Assembly: GCF_011761565.1 (NCBI RefSeq)
Contig: NZ_JAASRM010000001.1
Coordinates: 1,426,139 to 1,490,138, forward strand
Origin: Rhizomicrobium palustre
Lineage (GTDB): Bacteria; Pseudomonadota; Alphaproteobacteria; Micropepsales; Micropepsaceae
Length of the DNA: 64,000 nt
Reading direction: 5' to 3'
Every line of letters begins with the position of its first letter. Position 1 is the stretch's first letter. Under the pieces are notes generated by a model. It saw nothing but the letters and a program-made list of their open reading frames with translations, ran no database searches and had not been told where the DNA came from. A program made the position numbers and the translations under genes. Below, one piece after another: positions 8,306 through 17,745 of the stretch.

Positions 8306-9130
8306 ATGCAAGTTTCCGAGATTTTCGAAGCCGCCCGCAAAGCTCATTTCGCCGTCGCGCTCCACACCGAGAAGGATTTTGAAGGCATGCGCCGCGCCGG
8401 AAGGCTGGCGGCGGAAGTACTCGACCTCTTGGTGCCGGAAGTGAAGCCGGGCGTGACCACAGCCTATCTCGACAAGCTCGCCTTCGATTACATCCTGGCG
8501 CATGGCGCGGTGCCGGCCTGCCTTGGCTATCGCGGTTACAAGCATACGCTCTGTACCTCGATCAATCATGTGGTCTGCCACGGCATTCCCGCTGACCGCC
8601 CGCTCAAGGATGGCGATATTGTCAACATCGACGTCACCGTCATTCTGGATGGCTGGCACGGCGATACGAGCCGCATGTATCTCGTCGGCGATGTGAAGCG
8701 CAAAGCGGCGCGGCTTGTCGACATCACCTATGAATCCCTGATGCGCGGCATCGCCGCCATCAAGCCCGGCGCCACCACCGGCGATATCGGCCACGCCATC
8801 CAATCCTATGTCGAGGATGAGGAGCATTGCAGCGTAGTGCGCGATTTCTGCGGCCATGGTCTGGGCCAAGCCTTCCATGCCCTGCCCAACATCGTCCATT
8901 ACGGCAAGCCCGGCCACGGCATCCAGCTTAAGCCCGGCATGTTCTTCACCGTGGAGCCGATGATCAATCTTGGCGGCTATGGCGTGAAGGTACTCTCGGA
9001 TGGCTGGACCGCGGTGACGCGGGACCGCTCGCTCTCGGCGCAGTTCGAACATGCCGTAGGCGTGACCGAGACCGGGGTGGAGATCTTCACCCTCTCGCCC
9101 AAGGGCTATCACAAGCCGCCTTATGTTTAA
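8306..9130 (+). CDS. map: Type I methionine aminopeptidase
   Basis: Removes the initiator methionine from nascent proteins, a cytosolic housekeeping function. The five metal ligands of the pita-bread fold are visible: two Asp in VNIDVTVILDGWHGDTSRM, His in FCGHGLG, Glu in FFTVEPMI and Glu in FEHAVGVTE. The substrate-binding His lies in INHVVCHGIP. At 274 residues it is of the usual length with a slightly longer N-terminus. The frame is open from 8273. ATG 8306 is chosen because homology-like sequence begins just after it (EIFEAARKAHFAVALHTEKD). It is followed 65 bases later by radC on the same strand. Confidence 0.96.
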   Translation: MQVSEIFEAARKAHFAVALHTEKDFEGMRRAGRLAAEVLDLLVPEVKPGVTTAYLDKLAFDYILAHGAVPACLGYRGYKHTLCTSINHVVCHGIPADRPLKDGDIVNIDVTVILDGWHGDTSRMYLVGDVKRKAARLVDITYESLMRGIAAIKPGATTGDIGHAIQSYVEDEEHCSVVRDFCGHGLGQAFHALPNIVHYGKPGHGIQLKPGMFFTVEPMINLGGYGVKVLSDGWTAVTRDRSLSAQFEHAVGVTETGVEIFTLSPKGYHKPPYV

Positions 9131-9195
9131 GGCATAAAGCCTCTTTCCAGCCGCCCGCCGAGTGATAGGCTGCCCCCGCAAAGTCCGGGTGGGGG

Positions 9196-9894
9196 ATGGG
9201 CTTGAAACCTGCCGAAGAGTTGGTGCCGCATTTCCATGGGCATCGCGAGCGTCTGCGCGAACGCTTCGCTGCGGGTGGCGCCGACGCCATGCCCGATTAC
9301 GAACTTCTGGAACTGGTCCTCTTCGCCGCTATTCCGCGCAAAGACGTCAAGCCGCTGGCCAAAGCCCTGATCGCCCGTTTCGGCAGCTTTGCCGAGGCGA
9401 TTGCCGCGCCGCGCGAGCGTATTCTGGAAATAGACGGCGCCACCCAATCCGTCGCCACCCAGATGAAGATCATCGAAGCCGCCGCCTTGCGCCTTTCCAA
9501 AACCAAGCTTCTGGGCAAGCCCGCGCTGACAAGCTGGGCAGCGCTTCTGGATTACTGCGCGGCGGCGATGGCGCGCTCGCAGCGCGAGGAATTCCGGGTG
9601 CTGTTCCTCGACCGCAAAAACAGCCTGATCACCGACGAGGTGCAATCGACCGGCACCATCGATCACACCCCGGTCTATCCGCGCGAGATTGTCAAACGGG
9701 CGTTGGAAGTTGGGGCCACCGCCATCATCCTGGTCCACAACCACCCCTCGGGCGATCCCACCCCCTCCAAAGCCGATATCGCCATGACCCGCGAGGTGGT
9801 GGATGCCGCCAAAGCCTTGCGGATTGTGGTGCATGACCACCTGATTGTCGGGCGCAGCGGCACGGCCAGCTTCAAAGCTTTGGGATTGCTTTAG
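9196..9894 (+). CDS. radC: RadC family JAMM/MPN+ domain protein
   Basis: 232 residues. The N-terminal helix-hairpin-helix-like part ([23 protein letters not shown]) is followed by the metal-binding JAMM motif [14 protein letters not shown]. The conserved [12 protein letters not shown] strand precedes the motif. The family was linked to DNA repair historically, but its real biochemical role is not established, and the JAMM motif suggests a metallopeptidase fold. ATG 9196 follows a G-rich ribosome binding site. It is housekeeping in position, between map and the ABC operon, with no mobile element nearby. Confidence 0.93.
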   Translation: MGLKPAEELVPHFHGHRERLRERFAAGGADAMPDYELLELVLFAAIPRKDVKPLAKALIARFGSFAEAIAAPRERILEIDGATQSVATQMKIIEAAALRLSKTKLLGKPALTSWAALLDYCAAAMARSQREEFRVLFLDRKNSLITDEVQSTGTIDHTPVYPREIVKRALEVGATAIILVHNHPSGDPTPSKADIAMTREVVDAAKALRIVVHDHLIVGRSGTASFKALGLL

Positions 9895-9916
9895 GAAACG
9901 GCTGCTAGATTTTTCA

Positions 9917-9940
9917 CACGAGGTTTTCCAAAACGTCGTG
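9917..9940. promoter_or_regulatory. Inverted repeat before the ABC transporter operon
   Basis: CACGA-G-GTTTT-CC-AAAAC-G-TCGTG: 10 of 11 arm positions pair. It lies 23 bases after the radC stop and about 70 bases before the permease start. There is no T-run after it. It could be a weak radC terminator or an operator for the ABC operon. Confidence 0.4.
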
Positions 9941-10008
9941 GCATGGCGCTATCGAGGCTTCGGGAGCAAGGGCTCTGGCGTTATAGAGGGGACATCAAGG
10001 TGGGGCCG

Positions 10009-10869
10009 ATGAAGCGGTTCTTGGCGCGGCAAGCCGTGCAATTGGTGGTGGGATTGAGCGGGGCGGCATTGGCCGCCATCGCCCTGTCCGCTATCGCTTC
10101 GCCGCACCAACGCAATTTACCCGGCTTTCTGGCCGCTTTGGGCACTCGCTTGGTCGAAATCTCACATGGCGATTTCGGCAAAAGCGCCATCACCGGCGCG
10201 CCGGTGCTGAGTGATGCCGCCGCCCATCTGCCACCAACGCTGGCGCTGATCGGAAGCGGGGCTGCCATTGCCCTTGCCGTCGGCCTGCCTTTGGGACTGC
10301 TCTTTGCTTTTGGCTCGATCCGCAAGGTGACCGCGCCCTTCCTACAAATTCTGACGGCAACGCCGGTGTTTTGCGCGGGGCTGGGGCTCGCTTGGGCGGC
10401 GGCGAGCTTTCTGCATTGGCCCGTGAGCATCAATGGCTTCGGGCGGGGGGAGAACGAGCTTCTTCTGGCCGTGCCGCCTATCGCGATGGTGGGGCTGGCG
10501 GGCGCCGCCGCGGTACAGCTCGCCTTGCGGCAGGCCGCTGCCAAATCCAGCGGTGAAGCCTTCCGCCCCGCACTGAAAAGACTGGGCCTCGGCGCGATGG
10601 AAATCGAAGTTCTTTATGTGCTGCCGCAAATCCTGGGCGGACTTCTGGCCCGGGCCGGAGACATAGCGCTGTCGCTGGTCTCTGCCGCGGTGGTGGCCGA
10701 ATGGGTGTTTCATCGCCAAGGCGCCGCCGATCTCTTCGTCAAATCCGTAGCGCTGGCCGATTGGACCATGGCGGCGGTGATCCTTTTCGTCTTCGCCGCC
10801 CTGACCATCCTTGCCACCTTCGCGGGCCGGATCGCGGGCTATGTTCTGGCGCGGGAGGCCGTGGCGTGA
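10009..10869 (+). CDS. Oligopeptide-type ABC transporter permease (DppB/OppB-like)
   Basis: 286 residues with an N-terminal membrane anchor and about five more membrane segments. The layout matches the first permease of peptide/nickel transporters. The cytoplasmic coupling loop is EAFRPALKRLGLGAMEIEVLYVLPQILG, which keeps the Gly and Leu-Pro of the EAA motif. ATG 10009 is chosen because AAGGTGG lies just upstream; the frame is open from 9943. It is first of three overlapping genes: its TGA overlaps the next GTG by GTGA. No substrate-binding protein gene is adjacent. Substrate unknown; its ATPase partner is degenerate. Confidence 0.8.
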   Translation: MKRFLARQAVQLVVGLSGAALAAIALSAIASPHQRNLPGFLAALGTRLVEISHGDFGKSAITGAPVLSDAAAHLPPTLALIGSGAAIALAVGLPLGLLFAFGSIRKVTAPFLQILTATPVFCAGLGLAWAAASFLHWPVSINGFGRGENELLLAVPPIAMVGLAGAAAVQLALRQAAAKSSGEAFRPALKRLGLGAMEIEVLYVLPQILGGLLARAGDIALSLVSAAVVAEWVFHRQGAADLFVKSVALADWTMAAVILFVFAALTILATFAGRIAGYVLAREAVA

Positions 10870-11666
10870 CCACCCCCTCGAGCCTTTTCACCCATCTGAT
10901 ACGCGGCCTGGGCTGGCTTGGGCTGGCGCTAATCTTGGTCGTGATCTTCCTCAGCGATTTCCTCGCCCATGCCCCGGCGGGCGCGACCCTTGCCGGTGCT
11001 GAGCTTCTGCCCCCTTCGCCCGGCCATCCCTTTGGCACCGATGTTTTGGGCCGCGATGTCTTGAGCGAGACGGTGCATGGCCTGCATCAGACCGGCAAAC
11101 AGGCGCTCGCGGCGGCGGTGATCGCGATTTTCGCAGGCGGCTTTTTCGGGGTGATGGCCGCGCGGCTGCCACGGGCGCTGGCGCTTTCTTTGCGCGGACT
11201 GATCGGGGTCTTCGCCTCGGTGCCGGCGTTGCTTTTGACCATGGTCTTCGTTGGGCTCGCCGGTCATGACATGCTGGCCTATGCGGCGGGCCTTGCGGTG
11301 GCGCCTTTGGGTTTCCTGCGCGGCTTCGATTCCGTCGATCTCTCCTCAGCGCACGCCAAATATGCACGGGCGACGGGGATTTCGGGCCTCACCTTGTTGC
11401 GGCGCGACCTCACTTACGATTTCCAGCACATCCTGCCCCAGGTCGTGGCGCGCGCCCTCGCCGCCGTGACGATCCTGGTCTCCACCGCGAGCTTTCTCGG
11501 CTTCGGGGCGAGCCCGCCCGCGCGCGATCTTGGCCTCATCATCGCGGCCGCCAAGGCGAGCTATCTTACCGAGTGGTGGACGGCGTTGTTCCCGGCGGCG
11601 GTGCTGGTCTTGTTCGTGCTCTGCGCCCGGCTGGCCGCGGGTCTTGAAGAAGGCGAGCGGGCATGA
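10866..11666 (+). CDS. Oligopeptide-type ABC transporter permease (DppC/OppC-like)
   Basis: 266 residues. The first membrane segment is residues 14-30 or so. It is followed by the periplasmic motif HPFGTDVLGRDVLSETVHG, which is characteristic of DppC/OppC permeases. Four to five further membrane helices follow, with the coupling loop YARATGISGLTLLRRDLTYDFQHILPQ. Translation begins at GTG 10866, overlapping the previous stop by four bases. It ends overlapping the ATPase start (ATGATGG) at 11663, so the three genes are translationally coupled. The inner-membrane channel half pairs with the preceding permease. Confidence 0.83.
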   Translation: MTTPSSLFTHLIRGLGWLGLALILVVIFLSDFLAHAPAGATLAGAELLPPSPGHPFGTDVLGRDVLSETVHGLHQTGKQALAAAVIAIFAGGFFGVMAARLPRALALSLRGLIGVFASVPALLLTMVFVGLAGHDMLAYAAGLAVAPLGFLRGFDSVDLSSAHAKYARATGISGLTLLRRDLTYDFQHILPQVVARALAAVTILVSTASFLGFGASPPARDLGLIIAAAKASYLTEWWTALFPAAVLVLFVLCARLAAGLEEGERA

Positions 11667-13261
11667 TGGAGCGCGGCCTCGTTCTGGAACTGCATGGGAT
11701 CGGGCTTAGCCAAGGCGCCACGACCCACCTGGACCGCATTTCCTTGAGCCTTGCGGCGGGCGAGCGGCTGATCGTCTTGGGCGAAACCGGTTCGGGACGC
11801 GAAGCCCTGATGCGGGTGCTGGGCGGCTTTCCCGAGAAAGGCGACGTCATCACCGGCACCATCCGCTATGCCGGGGGCCCGCCCGTACCCGCGGGCAGCA
11901 GAAGCAAACCCGCGCTTCGAACCGCCTATCTGCCCAATCCGCTGAGCCATCCCTTGGTGCCCCATGCCAGTGTGGCGGCGCAGCTTACCCGCATCGTGGC
12001 GCGCAAGCTCAACGCCCCCTTCGGCAGCGCGCGCGAGGAGTTGCGCTTGGCGCTGGAGCGCCTGCCCGGCGCCGTGACCCTGCCGCTCCTCGACGCCAAG
12101 CCAACTGCGCTTGACCCGGTTACCATCGCCACCGGCCTGATCGCTTCGGTTTCGGCGCAAACCCCTGATCTGGTGCTGGCCGAATCTCCCTTCGCCGATC
12201 TCGGCCCCAAGGCCATCAAGACGCTGCTCAACGCGCTCGACGCCGAACAGCAGCGGCTCAATTACGGCCTTATCTATGCCACCGGGGGCCTCTCCCCAAT
12301 TGCGCGGCTGGGCGGGCGCGTGCTGGTGCTGCGCGCCGGCAAGGTGGTGGAGGAAGGCAGCGCCGAGCGGCTGATGAGCGGCCATGCCCATGCCTATACA
12401 CGGCGCCTGTTCGAGGCCCTGCCACGGCTGGTGATGGAAAATCCCCGGCCGCGCTCTTTAAGTCGGGGCCAGCCGCTGCTCCAATTCCACAACGTGCCGT
12501 TTGGCTCTGAACCGCCGCCTAAGAACCTCTATGGTGAAGAGCGGCCCGTGCGGGACGGGGTTACCTTTGAAATCCGCCGCGGCGCCTCTCTGGCGCTGAT
12601 CGGCGAGCCACAATCCGGGCGGCACGCGCTGCTGCGCCTGATGCTGGGGGTCGATCCGGCGCCTTCGGGCCGGGTTCTCTTCGATGCCGTCGACCTTAAC
12701 GTCCTCTCAGAAGGCATGGCCGCCCGCATCCGCCGCCGCGTCGCCTATATTTCCGGGCGGGACGACACGCTCGATCCGCGCATGACCCTGTGGGACACGG
12801 TGGAAGAGCCTTTGCGAGCCCATCTCAATATCTCCGGCGAGCTGATCGCGGGCTATCGTGAGGCTGCCTTGAAGCGGGTGGGGCTCGCCTCCCATGACGG
12901 CAAATTGCCGGTTTCGGTGCTTTCCCCCTTCGACAAGCGCCGCTTGGCTGTGGCGCGTGCCTTTGTCGGCGCTCCCCTTCTGGTGGTGGTGGATGAGCCT
13001 TTGACAGGGCTGGACGCCTTTGCCCAGAACATAATGCGCGAGGTTTTGATCGATTTTCGCGCCACCCAGGGCCCGGCTTTCCTGGTTTTGACCTCTGATT
13101 TCACCATCGCCCAAGCCTTGGCCGAGGACGCCCTGGTGCTGGAGGGCGGCAAGATCGTGGAAAAAGGCGCCATCGCCCATCTGGTACATTCCCCCAAACA
13201 TGACGCCACAAAAGCGCTGATCGACGCCGTGAGCCTTTCGCGCGAGGCCGCTAGCGTTTAG
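11663..13261 (+). CDS. Fused double ABC ATPase with degenerate catalytic motifs
   Basis: 532 residues made of two ABC domains in tandem, like the fused ATPases of peptide transporters (YejF type). The first P-loop is GETGSGRE (40-47) and the second GEPQSGRH (314-321), so both lack the invariant Lys and the following Ser/Thr. Domain 1 has Ala173-Glu174 where Walker B Asp-Glu is expected and no LSGGQ. Domain 2 keeps VVDEPLTGLD (D444-E445) but its signature reads LSPFDKRRLAVARA. The switch His is missing in both (ATGGL and TSDFT). The reading frame is intact. It may bind nucleotide without hydrolysis, or the transporter may be decaying or regulatory. The family assignment is firm; activity is doubtful. 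Confidence 0.82.
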   Translation: MMERGLVLELHGIGLSQGATTHLDRISLSLAAGERLIVLGETGSGREALMRVLGGFPEKGDVITGTIRYAGGPPVPAGSRSKPALRTAYLPNPLSHPLVPHASVAAQLTRIVARKLNAPFGSAREELRLALERLPGAVTLPLLDAKPTALDPVTIATGLIASVSAQTPDLVLAESPFADLGPKAIKTLLNALDAEQQRLNYGLIYATGGLSPIARLGGRVLVLRAGKVVEEGSAERLMSGHAHAYTRRLFEALPRLVMENPRPRSLSRGQPLLQFHNVPFGSEPPPKNLYGEERPVRDGVTFEIRRGASLALIGEPQSGRHALLRLMLGVDPAPSGRVLFDAVDLNVLSEGMAARIRRRVAYISGRDDTLDPRMTLWDTVEEPLRAHLNISGELIAGYREAALKRVGLASHDGKLPVSVLSPFDKRRLAVARAFVGAPLLVVVDEPLTGLDAFAQNIMREVLIDFRATQGPAFLVLTSDFTIAQALAEDALVLEGGKIVEKGAIAHLVHSPKHDATKALIDAVSLSREAASV

Positions 13262-13300
13262 GTTCCGGCCCGTTTTCGACACCAACCGGACCCAAAGCCC

Positions 13301-14605
13301 ATGATCCCCCGCTACGCCCGCGCCGAAATGACCAATATCTGGTCGGCCGAAACCAAATTCCGCATCTGGTTCGAGATCGAGGCCCATGCCGCCCATGCCC
13401 TCGCCGAGCTGGGCGTGATCCCCAAGGAAGCGGCCAAGATCGTCTGGGAAAAGGGCAGCGTCGCTGAGTTCGATGTCGAGCGCATCGACGAGATCGAGCG
13501 CGAGGTGAAGCACGACGTCATCGCCTTCCTCACCCACCTCTCCGAAATCGTCGGCCCCGAAGCGCGCTTTGTGCATCAGGGCATGACCTCTTCGGATGTG
13601 CTCGACACTTGCCTCGCGGTGCAGCTGAAGCGCGCCAGCGATATCCTGATCGAGGATATCGATATCCTGCTCGAGCAGATCAAGCATCGCGCCTTTGAGC
13701 ACAAATACACCCCGACCATCGGGCGCAGCCACGGCATCCATGCCGAACCGACCACCTTTGGGCTGAAGCTCGCTGGCTATTACGCTGAGTTCGTCCGCGC
13801 CCGCGACCGGCTGGTGACGGCGCGCGAGGAAATCGCCACCTGCGCCATCTCCGGCCCGGTCGGCACTTTCGCGAGCGTCTCGCCCAAGGTGGAAGAATAT
13901 GTCGCCCATAAGCTGGGGCTGAAGGTGGAGCCGGTCTCCACCCAGGTGATCCCGCGCGACCGCCATGCCGCCTTCTTCGCGGCACTGGGCGTGGTCGCCT
14001 CCTCGCTGGAGCGCTTCGCCACCGAGATCCGCCATTTGCAGCGCACCGAAGTTCTGGAGGCGGAGGAATATTTCTCCCCCGGCCAGAAGGGTTCCTCGGC
14101 CATGCCGCATAAGCGCAACCCCGTCCTCAGCGAGAACGTCACCGGCCTTGCCCGCATGGTGCGCGCCTATGTGATGCCGGCGATGGAAAACGTCGCCCTC
14201 TGGCATGAGCGCGATATTTCGCATTCCTCGGTGGAGCGCTATATCGGCCCCGACGCCACCATCACGCTCGACTTCGCCATCGGCCGCATGTCGGCGATCA
14301 TCGGCAAGCTGGTGGTCTATCCCGAACGCATGCAGAAAAACCTCGATCAGACCCAGGGGCTGGTGAACAGCCAGCGCGTGATGCTGGCGCTGACGCAAAA
14401 AGGTGTGGCGCGCGAACATGCCTATCGCCTGGTCCAGCGCAATGCGATGCGCACCTGGAATGGCGAAGGTCCGCTGATCGAACTCCTGAAGGCCGACCCG
14501 GAAGTCTCTGCTGCCCTCACCCCCGCCGAGCTTGAACCGCTGTTCGATCCTTCGCACCACTTCCAGAATGTGGATGTGATCTTTAAGCGGGTGTTCAAGG
14601 ACTAA
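13301..14605 (+). CDS. purB: Adenylosuccinate lyase
   Basis: Catalyses two fumarate-releasing steps of purine synthesis (SAICAR to AICAR, and adenylosuccinate to AMP). The fumarase/aspartase superfamily signature [11 protein letters not shown] is present near residue 265, with the flexible catalytic loop. [12 protein letters not shown] supplies the first conserved region and [14 protein letters not shown] contains the catalytic His. The 434-residue length is standard for the bacterial class. ATG 13301 lies 39 bases after the ABC ATPase stop, without a strong ribosome binding site, so weak coupling to that operon is possible. Other pur genes lie 4 kb downstream. Confidence 0.96.
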   Translation: MIPRYARAEMTNIWSAETKFRIWFEIEAHAAHALAELGVIPKEAAKIVWEKGSVAEFDVERIDEIEREVKHDVIAFLTHLSEIVGPEARFVHQGMTSSDVLDTCLAVQLKRASDILIEDIDILLEQIKHRAFEHKYTPTIGRSHGIHAEPTTFGLKLAGYYAEFVRARDRLVTAREEIATCAISGPVGTFASVSPKVEEYVAHKLGLKVEPVSTQVIPRDRHAAFFAALGVVASSLERFATEIRHLQRTEVLEAEEYFSPGQKGSSAMPHKRNPVLSENVTGLARMVRAYVMPAMENVALWHERDISHSSVERYIGPDATITLDFAIGRMSAIIGKLVVYPERMQKNLDQTQGLVNSQRVMLALTQKGVAREHAYRLVQRNAMRTWNGEGPLIELLKADPEVSAALTPAELEPLFDPSHHFQNVDVIFKRVFKD

Positions 14606-15169
14606 CACCGGATACGCCGAAAGCGGGCTTCTTGAGATGAGGCCCGCTTCGCACCGGATCGCAGAGGCGGGCGGAGACCACGCGAAAACCGCATGGATCG
14701 GCACCTTGGCCCGGCCTCCTCGAGGCTATGCGAAAGCGACACTGCATCTGGCCTTCCTCGGCAACCCCTTTTCGACCAGGGCGATGTCTCGGTCACTTTC
14801 GCTTGGAACGCCGCGAGCGGCGCCCGTCACCTCTGTATGCTCCCGCGCAATTATTCTTTTTCGACCGTGATCGTCATCACGGGCCAATCCCTGGCGTTTC
14901 CTCCTCCAGCTACTAAAGAACAAAATAAGAACATTTGTGCCAAAGTTCAAGAAAAAGACGCGCGCCAAATCATCACGAATTATTCCAGCGCTGCGTCTTA
15001 TGTGCAGAGGAACGCGGCGGGTTTGGAAAGCGAATTTGCCGTTCGGATTACAGGCGCGATGCCACATGTGGACATTCACAACCGGAACGATGTTTGTGAC
15101 CCACCACGCGATATATTGGCGTCTTCGACAAATGATTCCTGAGCAAGACTCAAGGTAGGTCGCGGGGCT
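14606..15169. other. Gene-free stretch with a composition change
   Basis: The first part holds a hairpin (AAGCGGGC at 14621, GCCCGCTT at 14642) after purB that may end its transcript, without a T-run. From about 14850 the sequence becomes visibly richer in A+T and stays so through the next gene. An open frame at 14693-15142 has no recognisable protein features and I do not call it. No tRNA, insertion sequence ends or direct repeats were seen. Confidence 0.5.
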
Positions 15170-16189
15170 ATGACAGAATCTGAACAACGACCTGAATATA
15201 TCAATCTCAAAAAGCTGATTATCGAATTTCTCGGACAGGACTGGTTAGCGGACGCAACAAAGCCGAGTTACGGGGCACTCGGGTTTTCTGATGTAGTGCC
15301 GGTACTGAACCGGTTGAGAGACCTATTAATCCTGCTTGATCGAGCTGATCTTAGCTTTTTTCCACCCCAACTCATTACTCAGGTTCAACAGTGGCTGACT
15401 AATCTCTCCGTTTCGATCTTGAGTATGCGCAATTTCGATATTCGACAGAACAATGCTTCACAGGTACGAGATCAGATTGTTGACCAACTGAAAAATCACT
15501 ACACCAACATTTTCAACGTGCTGGCCGCTCCGCTCGCTGTAAATTTTGCCAAGGACATTGACCTTGCGGTGTTGCGAGCCAACATTTCTGAAGATGTCAA
15601 AAAAAACGTTGCATCAGTATTTGCGGAAAGCGAAAACTCTGCTGCGCAAATCCGAGAAGCCAGTAAGCAGGCAAGCGAAGTGCTTGCTGCAATGAAAGAA
15701 GCAGCCGGACAGGTCGGAGTATCAGCAAATGCAAAAGTGTTTGCCGACCAAGCAACTGAGCACAAAGCTTCCGCAGATCGTTGGATGTTGTTCACCGTCA
15801 CGGCCGCTATCCTGACAGTAGGATGGGGCACATTCGTTCTATGGGGAATACCTATTAGCCCGGTAGCGCCAGTAGCGGAGATAGTGCAACAGGCGATTGC
15901 GAAGCTGATTGTCTTCTCTGGCCTCTCATATGGACTGCTCTGGTGCGCAAGGAATTATAGCGCAAATCGACACAACTATGTTTTGAACAAACACCGGCAG
16001 AATTCGCTCGCCACGTTTGAAACCTTCGCAAAATCTGCCGAGGGAGATCCGGACACAAAGAACGCTATCCTCCTACAAGCGACGACATCGATATTCGCGG
16101 CCCAAACAACAGGCTATCTTACGAAGGAGCCGGAAATCGACCAGCCAAGCAAAATCGTCGAGATTATGCGATCAGTGAAGGGCGGCTGA
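15170..16189 (+). CDS. Coiled-coil membrane protein of unknown function
   Basis: 339 residues. The N-terminal half is helical and soluble. Residues about 145-205 are Ala/Glu/Lys/Gln-rich and coiled-coil-like (AESENSAAQIREASKQASEV). Two hydrophobic segments follow (WMLFTVTAAILTVGWGTFVL and AKLIVFSGLSYGLLWCA). A C-terminal helical tail contains NRHNYVLNKHRQNSLATFE. ATG 15170 follows AAGGTAGG. No enzymatic motif is visible and I do not recognise the family. Codon and base composition are A+T richer than the neighbours, and the gene stands alone between purB and an aminotransferase, consistent with horizontal acquisition. A role in envelope or defence functions is only a guess. Confidence 0.7.
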   Translation: MTESEQRPEYINLKKLIIEFLGQDWLADATKPSYGALGFSDVVPVLNRLRDLLILLDRADLSFFPPQLITQVQQWLTNLSVSILSMRNFDIRQNNASQVRDQIVDQLKNHYTNIFNVLAAPLAVNFAKDIDLAVLRANISEDVKKNVASVFAESENSAAQIREASKQASEVLAAMKEAAGQVGVSANAKVFADQATEHKASADRWMLFTVTAAILTVGWGTFVLWGIPISPVAPVAEIVQQAIAKLIVFSGLSYGLLWCARNYSANRHNYVLNKHRQNSLATFETFAKSAEGDPDTKNAILLQATTSIFAAQTTGYLTKEPEIDQPSKIVEIMRSVKGG

Positions 16190-16262
16190 GGGTCCACTTC
16201 TGGCGCATATTGCTCATGCGCCTTTTTCTACGAAGGTCCGGAATGGGGGGCGAAAGCGACCC

Positions 16263-17423
16263 TCACCCGCGCTTAAAATACCGCTCCAGTCTCTTCACCG
16301 CCTCTTCCAGCACGCTCTGCTGTTTGCAGAAGGCGAAGCGGATGAGGTGATCGGGCTTGCCGCTTTGGAAAAAAGCGGAGAGCGGAATGGCGGCGACGCC
16401 CGCCTCGCGCACCAGACGCTGGCAGAAGGCAGCATCGGATTCGTCTATCAGGCCACGAATATCGGCGGTGAGAAAATAAGTGCCTTCGCAGGCGAGCGGC
16501 TTGAAGCCGAGGCGCGCGAGACCTTGCGCCAGAAGATCACGGCGGTCTTGAAGATCGCGCGTGAGATTCAGGGTGAAGTCCATCTCGTGTTCGAGCGCGA
16601 AGGCGATGCCCTTTTGCAGCGCGGGCGGGGTGGTGAAGGTGAGGAATTGATGCGCCTTGGCGGCGACATCGATCAGCGGCGCCGGGCCCATCACCCAGCC
16701 GACCTTCCAGCCCGTGAGCGAGAACATCTTTCCCGCAGACCCAATGCGCACACAGCGCTCACGCATCCCCGGCAGCGATGCGAGCGAGCGATGGGCACGA
16801 TCATCGAAGACAAGATGCTCATAGACCTCATCCAGAATCGCGATGGCGTTTGTCTCTGAGAGCACGCGGGCGAGGGTGGCGAGTTCTTCATCGTCGAACA
16901 CCTTGCCGATCGGATTCATCGGACTGTTGAGAAGGAGCGCAGAGGTGCTGGGCGTGATCACGCTGCGCAGCGCTTCTTCGGTGAGGCGCCAATCGGGCGG
17001 AGCCAGCGAAAGGGTTTTCACCCGCGCGCCCGCGGCTTCCGCGATGGGGCTATAGGAATCGTAAGAGGGATCGATCAGCACCACTTCACCGCCTTGCGGC
17101 GCGAAGGCGAGAATGGCGGCGGTCAAAGCCTCGGTCGCGCCGGAGGTGACAACGATCTCGGTATCCGCATCATAGCTGAGGCCATAAAAGCGCATGGCAT
17201 GGGCGGCGAGGGCGCGGCGGAGATCCTGGCGGCCACGCATCGGCGGATATTGATTGGACTCTTCGGTCAGCGCGCGCGCCGCGGCGGCGAGGATTGAGTT
17301 TGGCCCGTCCTTATCAGGAAAGCCCTGCCCCAGATTGACCGCCCCATGCTCCACCGCCAGCGCCGACATCACCGTGAAAATGGTGGTGGGCAGTTGGGCA
17401 AAGACGGGATTGGCGTGTGTCAC
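16263..17423 (-). CDS. PLP-dependent class I/II aminotransferase
   Basis: 386 residues of fold-type I aminotransferase, resembling methionine/kynurenine-type enzymes (YbdL-like). The PLP Lys lies in GSAGKMFSLTGWKVGW. The substrate and cofactor motifs include LLNSPMNPIGKV (Asn to PLP O3') and ILDEVYEHLVFD (Asp and Tyr), with the C-terminal Arg in HLIRFAFCK. The start is GTG 17423, only four bases after the higA stop on the same strand, so it may be transcribed from the toxin-antitoxin promoter. The exact amino-acid substrate cannot be told from sequence. Confidence 0.88.
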   Translation of the reverse strand: MTHANPVFAQLPTTIFTVMSALAVEHGAVNLGQGFPDKDGPNSILAAAARALTEESNQYPPMRGRQDLRRALAAHAMRFYGLSYDADTEIVVTSGATEALTAAILAFAPQGGEVVLIDPSYDSYSPIAEAAGARVKTLSLAPPDWRLTEEALRSVITPSTSALLLNSPMNPIGKVFDDEELATLARVLSETNAIAILDEVYEHLVFDDRAHRSLASLPGMRERCVRIGSAGKMFSLTGWKVGWVMGPAPLIDVAAKAHQFLTFTTPPALQKGIAFALEHEMDFTLNLTRDLQDRRDLLAQGLARLGFKPLACEGTYFLTADIRGLIDESDAAFCQRLVREAGVAAIPLSAFFQSGKPDHLIRFAFCKQQSVLEEAVKRLERYFKRG

Positions 17424-17427
17424 GATT

Positions 17428-17736
17428 CTAGGCCGCAGAGGGGAGTGGTTTGGCGCGTTCGACTCGCGCGCGCTCGTCCGGTGAATTCATGACCTCCCAA
17501 AGATCGTTGCGCCGCTGGATGTTCAGCCAAAAATCGGGGCTGGTGCCAAAGACCCGTGCCAAAATAAGCGCTGTGGCCGCGGTGATGTTGCGGCGGTTGT
17601 TGCAGAGCTCATTCACATGCTTGCGCGGCACACCCATCGCCTCGGCCAAGGCCGCCTGTGTAAGCCCCATCGGTGTCATGAATTCCTCCGAGAGGATTTC
17701 GCCGACACTTGCCGGTTTGCGTTTGGTCATCAGCAT
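17428..17736 (-). CDS. higA: HigA-type antitoxin (XRE family)
   Basis: 102 residues with a helix-turn-helix of the HigA/VapI class: GEILSEEFMTPMGLTQAALAEAMGV followed by the recognition region RKHVNELCNNRRNITAATA. It neutralises the HigB toxin and represses its own operon by family precedent. It follows the toxin gene, the usual HigBA order. GAGG 7 bases before ATG 17736 supports this start over the one at 17730. The short gap between toxin and antitoxin contains GAGGTCACCTC, a small near-palindrome overlapping the ribosome binding site. Confidence 0.88.
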   Translation of the reverse strand: MLMTKRKPASVGEILSEEFMTPMGLTQAALAEAMGVPRKHVNELCNNRRNITAATALILARVFGTSPDFWLNIQRRNDLWEVMNSPDERARVERAKPLPSAA

Positions 17737-17745
17737 GAGGTCACC

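Noticed and set aside
12707..14704. A 665-codon minus-strand open frame opposite purB
   Set aside because: It mirrors purB and the ABC ATPase codons and shows no domain; a typical antisense shadow.
14693..15142. 149-codon open frame after purB
   Set aside because: No recognisable protein features, no ribosome binding site, and it crosses the composition change; probably chance.
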